A DNA stretch of 64,000 bases from DAOUJW01 sp034421015 (GCA_034421015.1 DAOUKT010000022.1:62001-126000); one strand, 5' to 3'. Numbered from the stretch's first letter, positions 1-8,504 are shown. Translations and numbers: made by a program. The notes: generated by a model not told the origin, from the sequence alone.

Positions 1-2
1 CA

Positions 3-347
3 ATGTCCTTTGTCACTGATGCAGAGGTGGTTCAGGAGCTCTTGCATAGGTATCTTTCTTCAGGTCGGTGGGCCCTGGGAAGGGAGGTTCTCCACGGTTT
101 TGTGGAGGTGATGCGTGACCGGATCGAACCCGTATATGCGGAAGACCTGCGTCTGGCGGCGAGGTTGGCAGACAGCCACCCAAATATAAGCGATACTAAC
201 CTTCTCCACGCGGCGGTGATGCGCAGGGTGGGCGCCAATCAGATAATCTCCTCAGATGCCGACTTTGACCGCCTGCCGGACATAACTCGTCTGGACCCTG
301 CTCAAGTGGAGGTATGGGGCGATTCCGTACTGGCCCGGGAGGGCTGA
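3..347 (+). CDS. PIN-domain protein (VapC-like), 5' end cut by window edge
   Basis: This is the C-terminal part of a PIN-fold ribonuclease of the VapC toxin type. The visible 114 residues contain the late PIN motifs: SDTNLLHAA, with the third acidic residue, and ISSDADFD, with the last acidic pair. The N-terminal strand with the first catalytic Asp (usually within the first 10 residues) is absent and the frame is open to the left edge. The ATG at position 3 is therefore probably internal and the gene starts outside the window. Whether an antitoxin gene precedes it cannot be seen. Family assignment is fairly secure; the cognate antitoxin and target RNA are unknown. Confidence 0.75.
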   Translation: MSFVTDAEVVQELLHRYLSSGRWALGREVLHGFVEVMRDRIEPVYAEDLRLAARLADSHPNISDTNLLHAAVMRRVGANQIISSDADFDRLPDITRLDPAQVEVWGDSVLAREG

Positions 348-457
348 ATACGGACAGAGTTCTCTAGATACCTTGTGAACGGAGCGATGCCGTTTGCCTA
401 CCCACCTCCCATCACCAACGGCTTGCAGCCTGCAGCCCTCCGCTATATCCTATAAAC

Positions 458-1690
458 ATGCCTGAGCTTTTCACAGTTGTTACGCCGGACCAGGCTATCG
501 AGACTCTTCGCGCCCACGTCACACACCGGGCCGAGAGCGAGGACGTCAAAGCCAACCTGGCCTACGGCAGGGTCACGGCCGCGGACATACTCGTCCCATC
601 CGCGTTGCCTGCATTTGCGCGCTCAACCATGGACGGCTACGCGGTCATCGCCGCGGACACCTACGGCGCAACTGAGGCCATCCCCGCCTACCTGAACGTT
701 GTAGGGGAGATACCGATGGGCAGGCCGTCAGACCTGTCTCTTAGCCGGGGCAGCGTCGCCAAGGTGCACACCGGCGGGATGCTGGCGGATGGCGCAGACG
801 CCGTGGTGATGGTCGAGAACACTCAGCCAGTGGACGAGACGACCATCGAAGTGGTGCGGCCCGTGGCTCCCGGCGAGAACGTCCTTCAGGTTGGGGACGA
901 CGTGAAAACGGGCCAGTTGCTCCTTCCGGCGGGCCACCTGCTCAGGCCCCAGGACATCGGCGGGCTGATGGGCCTGGGCGTCAACCGCATCACCGTCTCG
1001 AAACGCCCCAGGATCTCCATCCTCTCCACGGGCGACGAGCTTGTGTCGCCGGAGCAGGAGGTGACGCCCGGCAAGATACGGGACATCAACACCTACAGCC
1101 TGTCTTCCATTGCGCTGCAGACCGGGGCCGTGCCCCTAACGATGGACATAGTTGGCGACAGCTTCGATGACCTGAAGGAGGCGGCTGAGAAGGCCATCGC
1201 AAGCTCGGACATGCTTGTCATATCTGCTGGCAGTTCCGTCAGCACCAGGGACATGACGGCGGACGTGATTGCGTCCCTGGGCGAGCCGGGGGTGCTTGTC
1301 CACGGCGTGTCCATCAAGCCGGGCAAGCCCACAATTCTCGCTTCCGTGGAGGGCAAACCCGCCATCGGTCTGCCGGGCAACCCCGTTTCGGCGCTGGTCA
1401 TCTTTGAGCTCTTCGCCGTTCCTGCCATGTACTGGCTGGCCGGCTGCGACGCGCCCCCGGCCCGCTTCACGGTGACTGCGCCCCTCACCCACAACGTTGC
1501 ATCGATTCCCGGCCGCGAGGACTACGTGCCGGTGAAGCTGGAGTCGACCGACGACGGCATCGCCGCCGTGCCTGTGTTCGGGGAATCCAACCTCATCTCC
1601 ACCATGATCAACGCCGACGGCATGGCCAAGGTGCCCCTGGACAAGGCCGGTCTGTACAAGGGAGAGATGGTCTCCGTGAGGCTCTTCTAG
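458..1690 (+). CDS. moeA: Molybdopterin molybdenumtransferase MoeA
   Basis: MoeA inserts molybdate into adenylylated molybdopterin in the last step of molybdenum cofactor synthesis, in the cytoplasm. The 410-aa length is normal for the family. Visible motifs are MDGYA (residues 58-62), STGDELV in the central MogA-like domain, SIKPGKP, and GLPGNPVS (304-311), followed by the C-terminal beta-barrel domain. The usual GGTSVGDYD segment reads AGSSVSTRD, a mild divergence. It lies 8 bp upstream of a second moeA-type gene, so the two are probably co-transcribed. No Shine-Dalgarno is evident before the ATG; a TATATC hexamer at 444-449 would give a very short or absent leader. Confidence 0.93.
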   Translation: MPELFTVVTPDQAIETLRAHVTHRAESEDVKANLAYGRVTAADILVPSALPAFARSTMDGYAVIAADTYGATEAIPAYLNVVGEIPMGRPSDLSLSRGSVAKVHTGGMLADGADAVVMVENTQPVDETTIEVVRPVAPGENVLQVGDDVKTGQLLLPAGHLLRPQDIGGLMGLGVNRITVSKRPRISILSTGDELVSPEQEVTPGKIRDINTYSLSSIALQTGAVPLTMDIVGDSFDDLKEAAEKAIASSDMLVISAGSSVSTRDMTADVIASLGEPGVLVHGVSIKPGKPTILASVEGKPAIGLPGNPVSALVIFELFAVPAMYWLAGCDAPPARFTVTAPLTHNVASIPGREDYVPVKLESTDDGIAAVPVFGESNLISTMINADGMAKVPLDKAGLYKGEMVSVRLF

Positions 1691-1698
1691 GCGTAGAC

Positions 1699-3627
1699 AT
1701 GCAGCGAAGGTTCTACCTGGAAGACATCCCCCTGGACGAAGCCATCGCCAGGTTCCACGGCGCGCTGGAGCAGAACGGGGGGTTGAAGCCCCTTCCGGGC
1801 GAGGGCGTCCCTCTCGACCAGGCGATGGGACGCGTGACCTCGGAGCCGGTGTGGGCCAGGATGTCCTCGCCACACTACCACTCGGCGGCGATGGACGGCG
1901 TGGCAGTGCGCGCCCACGAGACCCACGGCGCGTCCAGGACGTCGCCGCTGACACTCAAGCTGGGCGAGCAGGCGGTATGGATCGACACGGGCGACCCGAT
2001 TCCGGTGGGGTTCAATGCCGTGATCATGGCCGAGGACCTGCAGCAGACGGGCGACGACGAGATTGAGATAATGGCCGCGGTGGCCGACTGGCAGCACGTG
2101 CGGCTGCTGGGCGAGGACATGGTCGCTACGGAACTGGTGCTGCCGGAGAACCACAGGATCGGGCCGTCGGACCTGGGCGCGATGGCCGCGGCCGGCCTGG
2201 TCCAGGTCCCCGTGCGCCGTAAGCCCGTCGTTTGCATCATCCCAACAGGCACGGAGCTGATAACACCCGGAGAGCCGATGGAAGTCGGCAAGATAATCGA
2301 GTTCAACTCGCTAATGATGGCCGCGCAAGTGGAGGAGTGGGGCGGCCGTCCAGTGCGCCATGCCATCGTGCCGGACGACTTCAGCCAGATCAAGGAAGCT
2401 GTGCAGCGTGCCCTGGAGACGGCGGACGTGGTCATCCTCAACGCAGGCTCCTCCGCCGGTTCAGAGGACTATACGGCGCAGGTTGTGTCGGAGGTCGGGC
2501 AGCTTCTTGTGCACGGCATCGCCGTCAGGCCCGGGCATCCTGTGGTGCTGGGCGCGGCCAGCACCACGCCGATTATCGGCGCGCCAGGCTACCCGGTGTC
2601 GTGCGTCCTCACAATGGACATCATCGCGAAGCCCCTAATCAGCCACCTGCTGGGCGTCCTGCCTCCGACGAGGCAGAGACTGGAGGCGACCATGAGTCGC
2701 AAGGTCCTGTCTCCAATGGGCGAGGACGAGTTCATGCGCGTCAAGGTGGGCAGGGTAGGGGAGCGAGTGATAGCCACGCCTCTCACAAGGGGCGCGGGCG
2801 TGATCATGTCCCTTGTGAGGGCCGACGGCCTTGTGCGCATCCCGCGCTTCTCCGAGGGGGTGGAGGCGGGCTCGACCGTAGACGTGGAGCTTCTCCGGCC
2901 AAGGGAGGAGGTCGAGAACACCATCGTCGCCATTGGCAGCCACGACATGACCCTGGACCTGCTGGGCAGCCTGCTTCACCGGCAGAACGCCGCGCTGAGC
3001 CTGGCGTCGTCCAACGTTGGCAGCCTGGGCGGGCTGCAGGCGCTGCGCCGCGAGGAGGCGCACCTTGCGGGAAGCCACCTGCTGGACGAGGATACGGGCG
3101 AGTACAACATCCCGTACATACGCCGGGTCCTGGGGGACAGCGAGGTTGTAGTCGTGAATCTGGCCTACAGAGACCAGGGCCTGATTGTCCCCAGGGGCAA
3201 CCCGGACGGCATCCTGCGCCTGGCGGACCTGGCGAGGGAGGGCGTGTCCTTTGTGAACCGGCAGAGAGGTTCCGGCACGCGTCTGCTCCTGGACTACGAG
3301 CTTAAGCAGGCAGGCATATCGCCGGAGAGCATCAAGGGGTACGACCGGGACGAGTACACGCACACGGGCGTTGCAGCTGCCGTGGCCAGCGGCACGGCGT
3401 CGGTTGGCCTGGGTATCCTGGCGGCGGCCAGGGCCCTTGACCTGGACTTTGTGCCGCTGCTGAAGGAGCGCTACGACCTGGTTATTCCCAAGCGCTACTA
3501 CGAAAGCGAGTTGCTTCAGCCGATGCTGGAGATCATTCGCGGCTCAGAGTTCAAGGAGCAGGTTACCGCCCTGGGCGGCTACGACACCTCGCAGACGGGG
3601 CAGGTCATGGCCGAGCTTCCGGGGTAA
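1699..3627 (+). CDS. MoeA fused to a periplasmic-binding-like (PBP-like) domain
   Basis: The protein has two parts. Residues 1 to about 405 are a MoeA-type molybdotransferase with MDGVA (65-69), PTGTELI, NAGSSAGSEDY and VRPGHP; the canonical GLPGNP loop reads GAPGYP. Residues about 408-642 form a LysR-substrate-binding/PBP-like domain starting near IVAIGSHDMTLDLL and containing FVNRQRGSGTRLLLD. This fusion is a known bacterial and archaeal architecture in which the PBP-like half is thought to sense molybdate or an anion, although its role is not settled. It directly follows moeA. Having two moeA paralogues side by side suggests they serve different steps or metals (molybdenum versus tungsten); that is inference. 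Confidence 0.9.
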   Translation: MQRRFYLEDIPLDEAIARFHGALEQNGGLKPLPGEGVPLDQAMGRVTSEPVWARMSSPHYHSAAMDGVAVRAHETHGASRTSPLTLKLGEQAVWIDTGDPIPVGFNAVIMAEDLQQTGDDEIEIMAAVADWQHVRLLGEDMVATELVLPENHRIGPSDLGAMAAAGLVQVPVRRKPVVCIIPTGTELITPGEPMEVGKIIEFNSLMMAAQVEEWGGRPVRHAIVPDDFSQIKEAVQRALETADVVILNAGSSAGSEDYTAQVVSEVGQLLVHGIAVRPGHPVVLGAASTTPIIGAPGYPVSCVLTMDIIAKPLISHLLGVLPPTRQRLEATMSRKVLSPMGEDEFMRVKVGRVGERVIATPLTRGAGVIMSLVRADGLVRIPRFSEGVEAGSTVDVELLRPREEVENTIVAIGSHDMTLDLLGSLLHRQNAALSLASSNVGSLGGLQALRREEAHLAGSHLLDEDTGEYNIPYIRRVLGDSEVVVVNLAYRDQGLIVPRGNPDGILRLADLAREGVSFVNRQRGSGTRLLLDYELKQAGISPESIKGYDRDEYTHTGVAAAVASGTASVGLGILAAARALDLDFVPLLKERYDLVIPKRYYESELLQPMLEIIRGSEFKEQVTALGGYDTSQTGQVMAELPG

Positions 3628-3725
3628 TGTCAAGATGGGGGCCAAGAATGGAGAACTCACCTAAGAGAGCCCATCAGTGCGCTTACGGGATTATCGTTTA
3701 CTGACAAAGGCTATGCGAAATCGAG

Positions 3726-3776
3726 TTGACAAGTTGAGTGATGTCAATGCGCCTTGTCAAGGGCTTCTGTTATAAT
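3726..3776 (+). promoter_or_regulatory. Extended -10 promoter with upstream inverted repeat
   Basis: An extended -10 element TGTTATAAT ends at 3776, predicting transcription from about 3783, some 15 nt before the GTG of the next gene. Upstream lies a perfect 8-bp inverted repeat, TTGACAAG (3726-3733) and CTTGTCAA (3753-3760), separated by 19 bp and covering the -35 area. This is a plausible operator for a dimeric repressor. No good -35 hexamer sits at 17 bp, in keeping with an extended -10 promoter. Confidence 0.5.
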
Positions 3777-3797
3777 GGGTGTGATTGATGTTATCTT

Positions 3798-4157
3798 GTG
3801 AGGCGTATCGTGACTCTTTCCTACACTGCACAAGCAGATATGTATTTGAATCAAGCATGGGAGGAACTCAACAAGGGCGACCTACGCCAAGCCGCAGAGA
3901 AGGGATGGGGAGCGGCAACCCAGATGATAAAGGCGGTAGGTCAGAAGCGAGGGGAGAGTCATCACCATCACAGGGAAATGCTTGAAATTGTGAATAGACT
4001 CGTGCAGGAAAAACACGATGCCGACTTGGTGAATGAGTTTGCCGCTGCTCAAGCTCTCCATGTAGCCTTCTATGAAGGCGCTGTCAATTCCTTTACGGTG
4101 AACCTTCAGCTTACACAGGTCGGTAGTCTTGTTGAGAAACTTCGTCCAATGGCGTAG
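3798..4157 (+). CDS. PaREP1/HEPN-like small helical protein
   Basis: This 119-aa, probably all-helical protein resembles the PaREP1 family, which is related to HEPN-like four-helix bundles. The features seen are an N-terminal helix (AQADMYLNQAWEELNKGDLRQAAEKGWGA, residues about 11-39), a His cluster SHHHHREM and a C-terminal amphipathic helix. HEPN proteins often act as RNases or as nucleotidyltransferase partners, but no R-x4-6-H catalytic motif is convincing here and no partner gene is adjacent. The start is GTG; a second in-frame GTG lies at 3810. It is preceded by the extended -10 promoter and operator-like repeat, so it is its own transcription unit. Function is unknown. Confidence 0.65.
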   Translation: MRRIVTLSYTAQADMYLNQAWEELNKGDLRQAAEKGWGAATQMIKAVGQKRGESHHHHREMLEIVNRLVQEKHDADLVNEFAAAQALHVAFYEGAVNSFTVNLQLTQVGSLVEKLRPMA

Positions 4158-4205
4158 AACCTACGGTGGACATTTCGGAGGCAGGAGTCCAGAGGGTGAA
4201 GGCCT

Positions 4206-4355
4206 TCACCCTTGCCCCTCTTTCCCCCGCCGCTTGCGCAGGGCGTTGCGCACCAGCTCCGCCAGCCGCTTGCCGTGCATGCGCGGTCCATAGCGACCCT
4301 TGCGTCGCCTCTCCTCCCGCCGCTCGCCCTTGGTCGTCTCCCTCTCCTCAGCCAT
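4206..4355 (-). CDS. Small basic protein, 49 aa
   Basis: A 49-codon reading frame encodes a highly charged protein, very rich in Arg, Lys and Glu: it begins MAEERETTKGERREERRRKG and continues RYGPRMHGKRLAELVRNALRKRRG. Coding is supported by an AGGAG Shine-Dalgarno 7 nt before the ATG and by its position just after the terminator hairpin of the upstream acyl-CoA synthetase gene. The composition suggests an RNA- or DNA-binding peptide, or a ribosome-associated protein, with a C-terminal amphipathic helix. I do not recognise a family. It is too short for most gene callers. Confidence 0.6.
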   Translation of the reverse strand: MAEERETTKGERREERRRKGRYGPRMHGKRLAELVRNALRKRRGKEGQG

Positions 4356-4380
4356 GTCGCGCTCCTGCAAAACTGGAAGC

Positions 4381-4412
4381 GCGAGGGGCGGGTCTTCAGG
4401 CCCGCCCCTCGC
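4381..4412 (-). terminator. Rho-independent terminator after acyl-CoA synthetase gene
   Basis: A perfect 12-bp GC-rich stem (GCGAGGGGCGGG / CCCGCCCCTCGC) with an 8-nt loop begins 28 bp past the stop codon of the acyl-CoA synthetase. On the minus strand it is followed by a short T run (CAGTTTTGC). It separates that gene from the 49-aa basic protein downstream. Confidence 0.65.
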
Positions 4413-4439
4413 GGCGTTCGATTCCTGGTCCTTAAGCCC

Positions 4440-6002
4440 CTAGTCGACTATGGGCTCAGGATGGTCCTCCCGGAGCACTCTCTTGAGCACCTTGCCCATG
4501 GGGTTCCTGGGAAGCTCGTCCACAAACACCACGTCCTCAGGCCGCTTGAATCCGGCCATGCGCGGCCTGCAGTGCTCCACAACGTCCTCCATTGAGACCT
4601 CCGCGCCGGGCTTCTTCACAACCACCGCGCGAACCCTCTCGCCCCACTCAATGTCCGGGATGCCGATGATTGCGGCTTCGTCAACGCCCGGGTGGGACAT
4701 GATGATCTGCTCAACCTCTTCCGGCGCGATCATCTCGCCGCCGCGCTTGATGAAGTCCTTGGCCCGCCCGGACAGGAAGATATACCCGTCCTCGTCCCAG
4801 TAGCCCAGGTCGCCGGTGTACAGCCAGCCGCCCCGGAGGGTCTCCCTGGTTGCCTCCTCCCGGTTCCAGTAGCCCTTCATCAGGCGCGAGCCACGGGCCA
4901 CAATCTCCCCCGTTTCGCCTTGGGGCACGTCGCCTCCATCTTCGTCGACGATGCGTACCTCAACGTCCGGCAGGGGCTTGCCGATGGAGGCCAGGCGATT
5001 GAGCTTCTTCTCGAAATCGGGGTCGTCTTCGCTGATGTTATGGTCGTCTGGGGGAAGCATCGTGATGGTCGACGCCGTCTCCGTCTGGCCGAAGGCGTTG
5101 ATGAAGCGGGTGCCCGGGAACTCCGCGATGGCCTTCTTGATGACCTCCAGGGGCATGGGCGCCGCGCCGTAGGTGATGACCTGGAGGCTGGAGAGGTCAT
5201 AGTCTCTGAAGGTGGGCTGGTCCATCAACCGCTTGAGCATTGTGGGCACCATCATGGCCCGGTTGACGCTGTAGTCCTGTACCAGCTTCATCCAGCCCTC
5301 TTCGTCGAACTGGCGCTGCAGGACCAGGGTGCGCCCTCCGTAGATGGCGGCCATGACCGCCTGCACGCCTGCGATGTGGTGCAGGGGAACGGTGAGGATG
5401 TTTTTCTCGTCGCTCTCCATGTCCACCGGCTCCACGTTGGACAGGATGTAGGAGCTGAAGCTGTCGTGGCTCAGCATGACGCCCTTGGGAGTGCCCGTGG
5501 TGCCGGCGGTGAACATGATGATGGACACGTCGTCGCCGTCCGCGGTCGGGAATCGCTCCTCGTCCGAGGCGTTTGCAATCAGGTCCTCGTAGAAGTGGAA
5601 CCCTTCGCCGGGGGTCTCCAGGGTGACGCGGTGCTCCAGGGTCGTCAACTCCCCTTCGATGGACCTGAGCATGTCCTGGTATCGCGCGCCCATCACAATC
5701 AGCTTCACGCCTGAGTCGTTGAGCATAAAGGACAGCTCCTCCGACCGCGCCCGGAAGTTGATGGGCACCAGGATGGCGTCCAGCTTCGCGGTGGCAAAGT
5801 AGGTCTCGATGTGCTCGTTGCAGTTGACCTGCATCACGCCGATGCGGTCTCCCGCCTCCACGCCCAGGTCTGCCATTGCGTTGGCCAGCCGGTTGACCCG
5901 CTCCGCCAACTCCCCGAATGTCATGTGCTTGTCATCGAAAATTATGGCGTCACGGTCCGGCACAATGGCCGAAGTTATGGTCAGAAACTCCGTAGTGTTC
6001 AA
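4440..6002 (-). CDS. Acyl-CoA synthetase (AMP-forming)
   Basis: This is an ANL-superfamily ligase that activates a carboxylic acid as acyl-AMP and transfers it to CoA. The 520-aa length is typical of medium/long-chain or aryl acyl-CoA ligases. Visible motifs are the P-loop FTAGTTGTPKGV (164-175), the FGQTE adenine-binding segment (304-308), YTGDLGYWDEDGY (395-407), the hinge GRAKDFIKRGGE (412-423) and the catalytic Lys in PMGKVLK (K504). The substrate cannot be told from sequence. It sits downstream of two crotonase-family genes on the same strand, which points to fatty-acid or aromatic-acid CoA ester degradation. A strong terminator hairpin follows it. Confidence 0.92.
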   Translation of the reverse strand: MNTTEFLTITSAIVPDRDAIIFDDKHMTFGELAERVNRLANAMADLGVEAGDRIGVMQVNCNEHIETYFATAKLDAILVPINFRARSEELSFMLNDSGVKLIVMGARYQDMLRSIEGELTTLEHRVTLETPGEGFHFYEDLIANASDEERFPTADGDDVSIIMFTAGTTGTPKGVMLSHDSFSSYILSNVEPVDMESDEKNILTVPLHHIAGVQAVMAAIYGGRTLVLQRQFDEEGWMKLVQDYSVNRAMMVPTMLKRLMDQPTFRDYDLSSLQVITYGAAPMPLEVIKKAIAEFPGTRFINAFGQTETASTITMLPPDDHNISEDDPDFEKKLNRLASIGKPLPDVEVRIVDEDGGDVPQGETGEIVARGSRLMKGYWNREEATRETLRGGWLYTGDLGYWDEDGYIFLSGRAKDFIKRGGEMIAPEEVEQIIMSHPGVDEAAIIGIPDIEWGERVRAVVVKKPGAEVSMEDVVEHCRPRMAGFKRPEDVVFVDELPRNPMGKVLKRVLREDHPEPIVD

Positions 6003-6058
6003 AATCTACCTCCGAATTACTTCTATGATTGGGAAGGCCATTCCCCGGCCGTGTGGGG

Positions 6059-6787
6059 CTACCTGGCGTGCATGGCCTCAGCCGCAAGGCTGAGCTCCAC
6101 GTCCAGCGCCCGCTCCAACGGCATATCCAACCCTCTGCGTAGCGCCTCCTTCGCCGCCTTCACGAGACGCTCCGGGACCTCCGCGAGTCGTCCCGCCTGG
6201 GCCCGGGCCTCGCTCAGCAGCGAGTCCTTGGGCACAATCCTGTGCACAAGGCCCGCCTCCAGCGCTTTGGAGGCGTCCATGCGCTCGTTGCTCAGCAGGG
6301 CCTCCAGCGCCCGCGAGCGACCAATCGTTCGTGGAATCGTCTGGGTCCCGCCGGCCGCCGGCAGCATGCCCAGGGCAGCCTCCGGCAGTCCGAAGACCGC
6401 GTCTTCAGAGGCGATCCGTATGTCGCACAGCATCGCCATTTCAATACCTGAGCCTATCACAAATCCGTGAAGGGCTGCAACGATTGGCTTGTCCAGGGAC
6501 AGGAACTGGCCCCAAACATCCCGCTCCCAGCGCACCTGCCTGGCGATCACCCGGGAGGGCGCAGTGCCGAACTCCGTCAGGTCTGCGCCTGTGCAGAAGG
6601 CCCGGTAGCCTTCGCCGCGCAGCAGGACGCAGCGGACGTCTGGGTCATGGCGGACGGCCTCCAGCGCCTGGCTCATGTCGTCGCGCATCTGCATGTTGTA
6701 GGCGTTGAGCACCCTGGGGCGATTCAGCGCGATCTCCGCTACGTCCCCGCTCTTGCTGAGGATGATGGTCTCAAATGGAGAGGTCAC
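6059..6787 (-). CDS. Enoyl-CoA hydratase/isomerase (crotonase family)
   Basis: A 242-aa crotonase-fold enzyme. Both glutamates used for water addition in classical enoyl-CoA hydratases are present: E116 in GSGIEMAM and E136 in GLPEAALG, followed by the GGTQ turn. It is therefore expected to hydrate trans-2-enoyl-CoA, though related lyase or isomerase activities are possible. Its start overlaps the stop of the upstream zinc-ribbon membrane protein gene by 4 bp (ATGA type), so translation is coupled. The acyl-CoA synthetase follows 56 bp downstream. Confidence 0.88.
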   Translation of the reverse strand: MTSPFETIILSKSGDVAEIALNRPRVLNAYNMQMRDDMSQALEAVRHDPDVRCVLLRGEGYRAFCTGADLTEFGTAPSRVIARQVRWERDVWGQFLSLDKPIVAALHGFVIGSGIEMAMLCDIRIASEDAVFGLPEAALGMLPAAGGTQTIPRTIGRSRALEALLSNERMDASKALEAGLVHRIVPKDSLLSEARAQAGRLAEVPERLVKAAKEALRRGLDMPLERALDVELSLAAEAMHAR

Positions 6788-7446
6788 GGGGTTCCGTTGG
6801 CTCCGTTCTGCATTGTTGCGGGATCAACAAATATGGAAACGATGGTGCCCAGCCAGGCCAGCACGCCGAAAACGGCTAAGATGATCTCTCCCTTGCCCAC
6901 GGAGATGCCGCGCAGCCTTGAGCCGTAGGTCTGGTCCCAGAAGTAGTTGATCCTGGGCTGGGCGTGGATCATCATCCAGATCTGCGCAAGGAGCGATACC
7001 ACCAGCAGCGCCAGCGAAATCGCCGATCCATCTGCGACAAACAGCCGCAGCCAGCCAATCAGCATGGCTATGAAGGCCAGCCCCGGAGAAAAGGGGATCG
7101 AAAGCCCGGAGGCAGAGGCCAGATCGCCAAATGTTCTGAGGTGGGCGTGTGCCCGGAATGAGCCGTAGATTGGGACGAACCCTGTGAGTCCGTGCCATAC
7201 GGGGTATACGTTCGCGCCGGAGTGTTCCTTGTAGTGCTTCCACGTCTTGTACAGCCAGTATATGGTGTATAGGCCCAGTGACAGAATGCTCAAGAATACG
7301 ATTCGAGCGGGCGAAATCAGGAATGGTACAGGCCCCGACGACTCCATGCCGCCAACTATAGGACGGCCGCAGGTGGCGCAGAATATAGAATCGGGCTGCA
7401 CTTGGATTCCGCAGTGGGGACAGTAGTGTGTGCTGGACATTTCCAT
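6784..7446 (-). CDS. Zinc-ribbon plus DUF4234-like membrane protein
   Basis: A 220-aa protein. An N-terminal zinc ribbon with two CxxC knuckles (C9/C12 and C23/C26) is followed by about four hydrophobic segments from residue 43 onward, beginning with a DUF4234-type start (ARIVFLSILSLGLYTIYWLYKTWKHYKEH). The cytoplasmic ribbon attached to a membrane domain suggests a scaffold or sensor; no activity is known for the family. It sits between the two crotonase genes and overlaps the second by 4 bp, so it is an operon member although nothing ties it mechanistically to acyl-CoA metabolism. Confidence 0.75.
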   Translation of the reverse strand: MEMSSTHYCPHCGIQVQPDSIFCATCGRPIVGGMESSGPVPFLISPARIVFLSILSLGLYTIYWLYKTWKHYKEHSGANVYPVWHGLTGFVPIYGSFRAHAHLRTFGDLASASGLSIPFSPGLAFIAMLIGWLRLFVADGSAISLALLVVSLLAQIWMMIHAQPRINYFWDQTYGSRLRGISVGKGEIILAVFGVLAWLGTIVSIFVDPATMQNGANGTP

Positions 7447-7488
7447 ATCTCTCTGCTTACCTCCGGTTCATTATGTAGTATCCGGGGT

Positions 7489-8280
7489 TCATTCCCCTGT
7501 GTAGGTCGGCTCCCTGCGCTCCAGGAAAGAGGCCACGCCCTCGGCTCTGTCGCGCGTTGTCTGTAGTATAACGTTCAGGTCAGTCTCCAGCCGCAGGCCC
7601 TGCTCCAGCGTCATGTCCATTCCCTTGAGAACCACCTCCTTGGCGTAGCGCGTGGCGATAGGGGCCAGGGCTGCCATAGTCGACGCCAGATGCTCCACGC
7701 GGCCTGCCAGCTCGTCCGGGGGCGTCACCTGGTGCACCAGACCTATGCGCAGCGACTCCTCGGCGTCCAGTATCCGACCGTTCAGCAGCATGTCGGTGGC
7801 CCAGGCCCGTCCTACTATGCGAGGCAGCCGCTGGGTGCCGCCGTCCCAGGGCATTGCGCCTTCTGCCATCTGCGTCATGCCCAGCCTTGCGCCGGCCGCG
7901 GCGACCCGTATGTCGCAGGCGAGGGCCAGCTCAAGGCCGTGGCCCAGGGCGTCGCCGTTGATGGCCGCTATGACGGGCTGGGTCACGGCTCCAATGAAGG
8001 ACGCGGCCCGCCGGGCCTCGAGGTAGGACCGCAGCTCGTCGGAGGGGCCGCCCGCTTCCGGGGGAGTCTCCTCTTCGTCGCCGTCGCAGAAGGAGTCGCC
8101 TGCGCCGGTGAGGACGGCCAGCTTGACATCGTCGTCCTGGGCAATCTCCTCGCAGGCCCGCCGGATGCCCGCGCACATACGCAGGTTGATCCTGTTGCGC
8201 GCCTCCGGCCTGTTCAGGGTCACCCACGCCACGCCGTCTCTCTTGACGTACAGAGCGGCTTCCCCGTGCGTTGTGCTCAT
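7489..8280 (-). CDS. Crotonase-family protein lacking one catalytic Glu
   Basis: This crotonase-fold protein is 263 aa from the chosen start. The first catalytic position is kept (Glu in GHGLELAL), but the residue aligned with the second hydratase Glu is Gln in GMTQMAEGAMPWDGGTQ. It may therefore be an isomerase, hydrolase or lyase rather than a standard enoyl-CoA hydratase. An acidic insertion (DGDEEETPPEAGG) sits in the substrate-binding loop region. The ATG at 8280 is preferred because GAGG lies 5 nt upstream; an in-frame ATG at 8307 would add nine residues. It is the first gene of the acyl-CoA operon, and a MITE relic lies about 60 bp upstream. Confidence 0.85.
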   Translation of the reverse strand: MSTTHGEAALYVKRDGVAWVTLNRPEARNRINLRMCAGIRRACEEIAQDDDVKLAVLTGAGDSFCDGDEEETPPEAGGPSDELRSYLEARRAASFIGAVTQPVIAAINGDALGHGLELALACDIRVAAAGARLGMTQMAEGAMPWDGGTQRLPRIVGRAWATDMLLNGRILDAEESLRIGLVHQVTPPDELAGRVEHLASTMAALAPIATRYAKEVVLKGMDMTLEQGLRLETDLNVILQTTRDRAEGVASFLERREPTYTGE

Positions 8281-8338
8281 TGGTTCCTCAATGGACGATG
8301 TTGCCATTTTTGCCTGGGGGTGTCAAGGCAAGTGTGAT

Positions 8339-8494
8339 GGTAGCATTCTCTACAGGCGTTGGGTACGGCGCGCAACACCGCTCATGCTGAGCTTGTCGAA
8401 GTAAATGAGCGGTGTCAGCCATGTCCGTAGCCTACCCGCTCAAATGGTTCGACTGGCTCACCATGAGCGGGTAGGGAGTTGCGCTCCACCCGAC
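8339..8494. mobile_element. MITE-like element, 3'-truncated copy
   Basis: The left terminal repeat (GGTAGCATTCTCTACAGGCG) and both internal hairpins (CCGCTCAT..ATGAGCGG and CCCGCTCA..TGAGCGGG) match the complete copies at 16527-16731 and 60141-60324. The right terminal repeat is missing: similarity stops at about 8494, 11 bp before the stop codon of the MscS gene. It fills the gap between two minus-strand genes and could also act as a transcriptional barrier. Confidence 0.7.
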
Positions 8495-8504
8495 GTCGCC
8501 GCGC

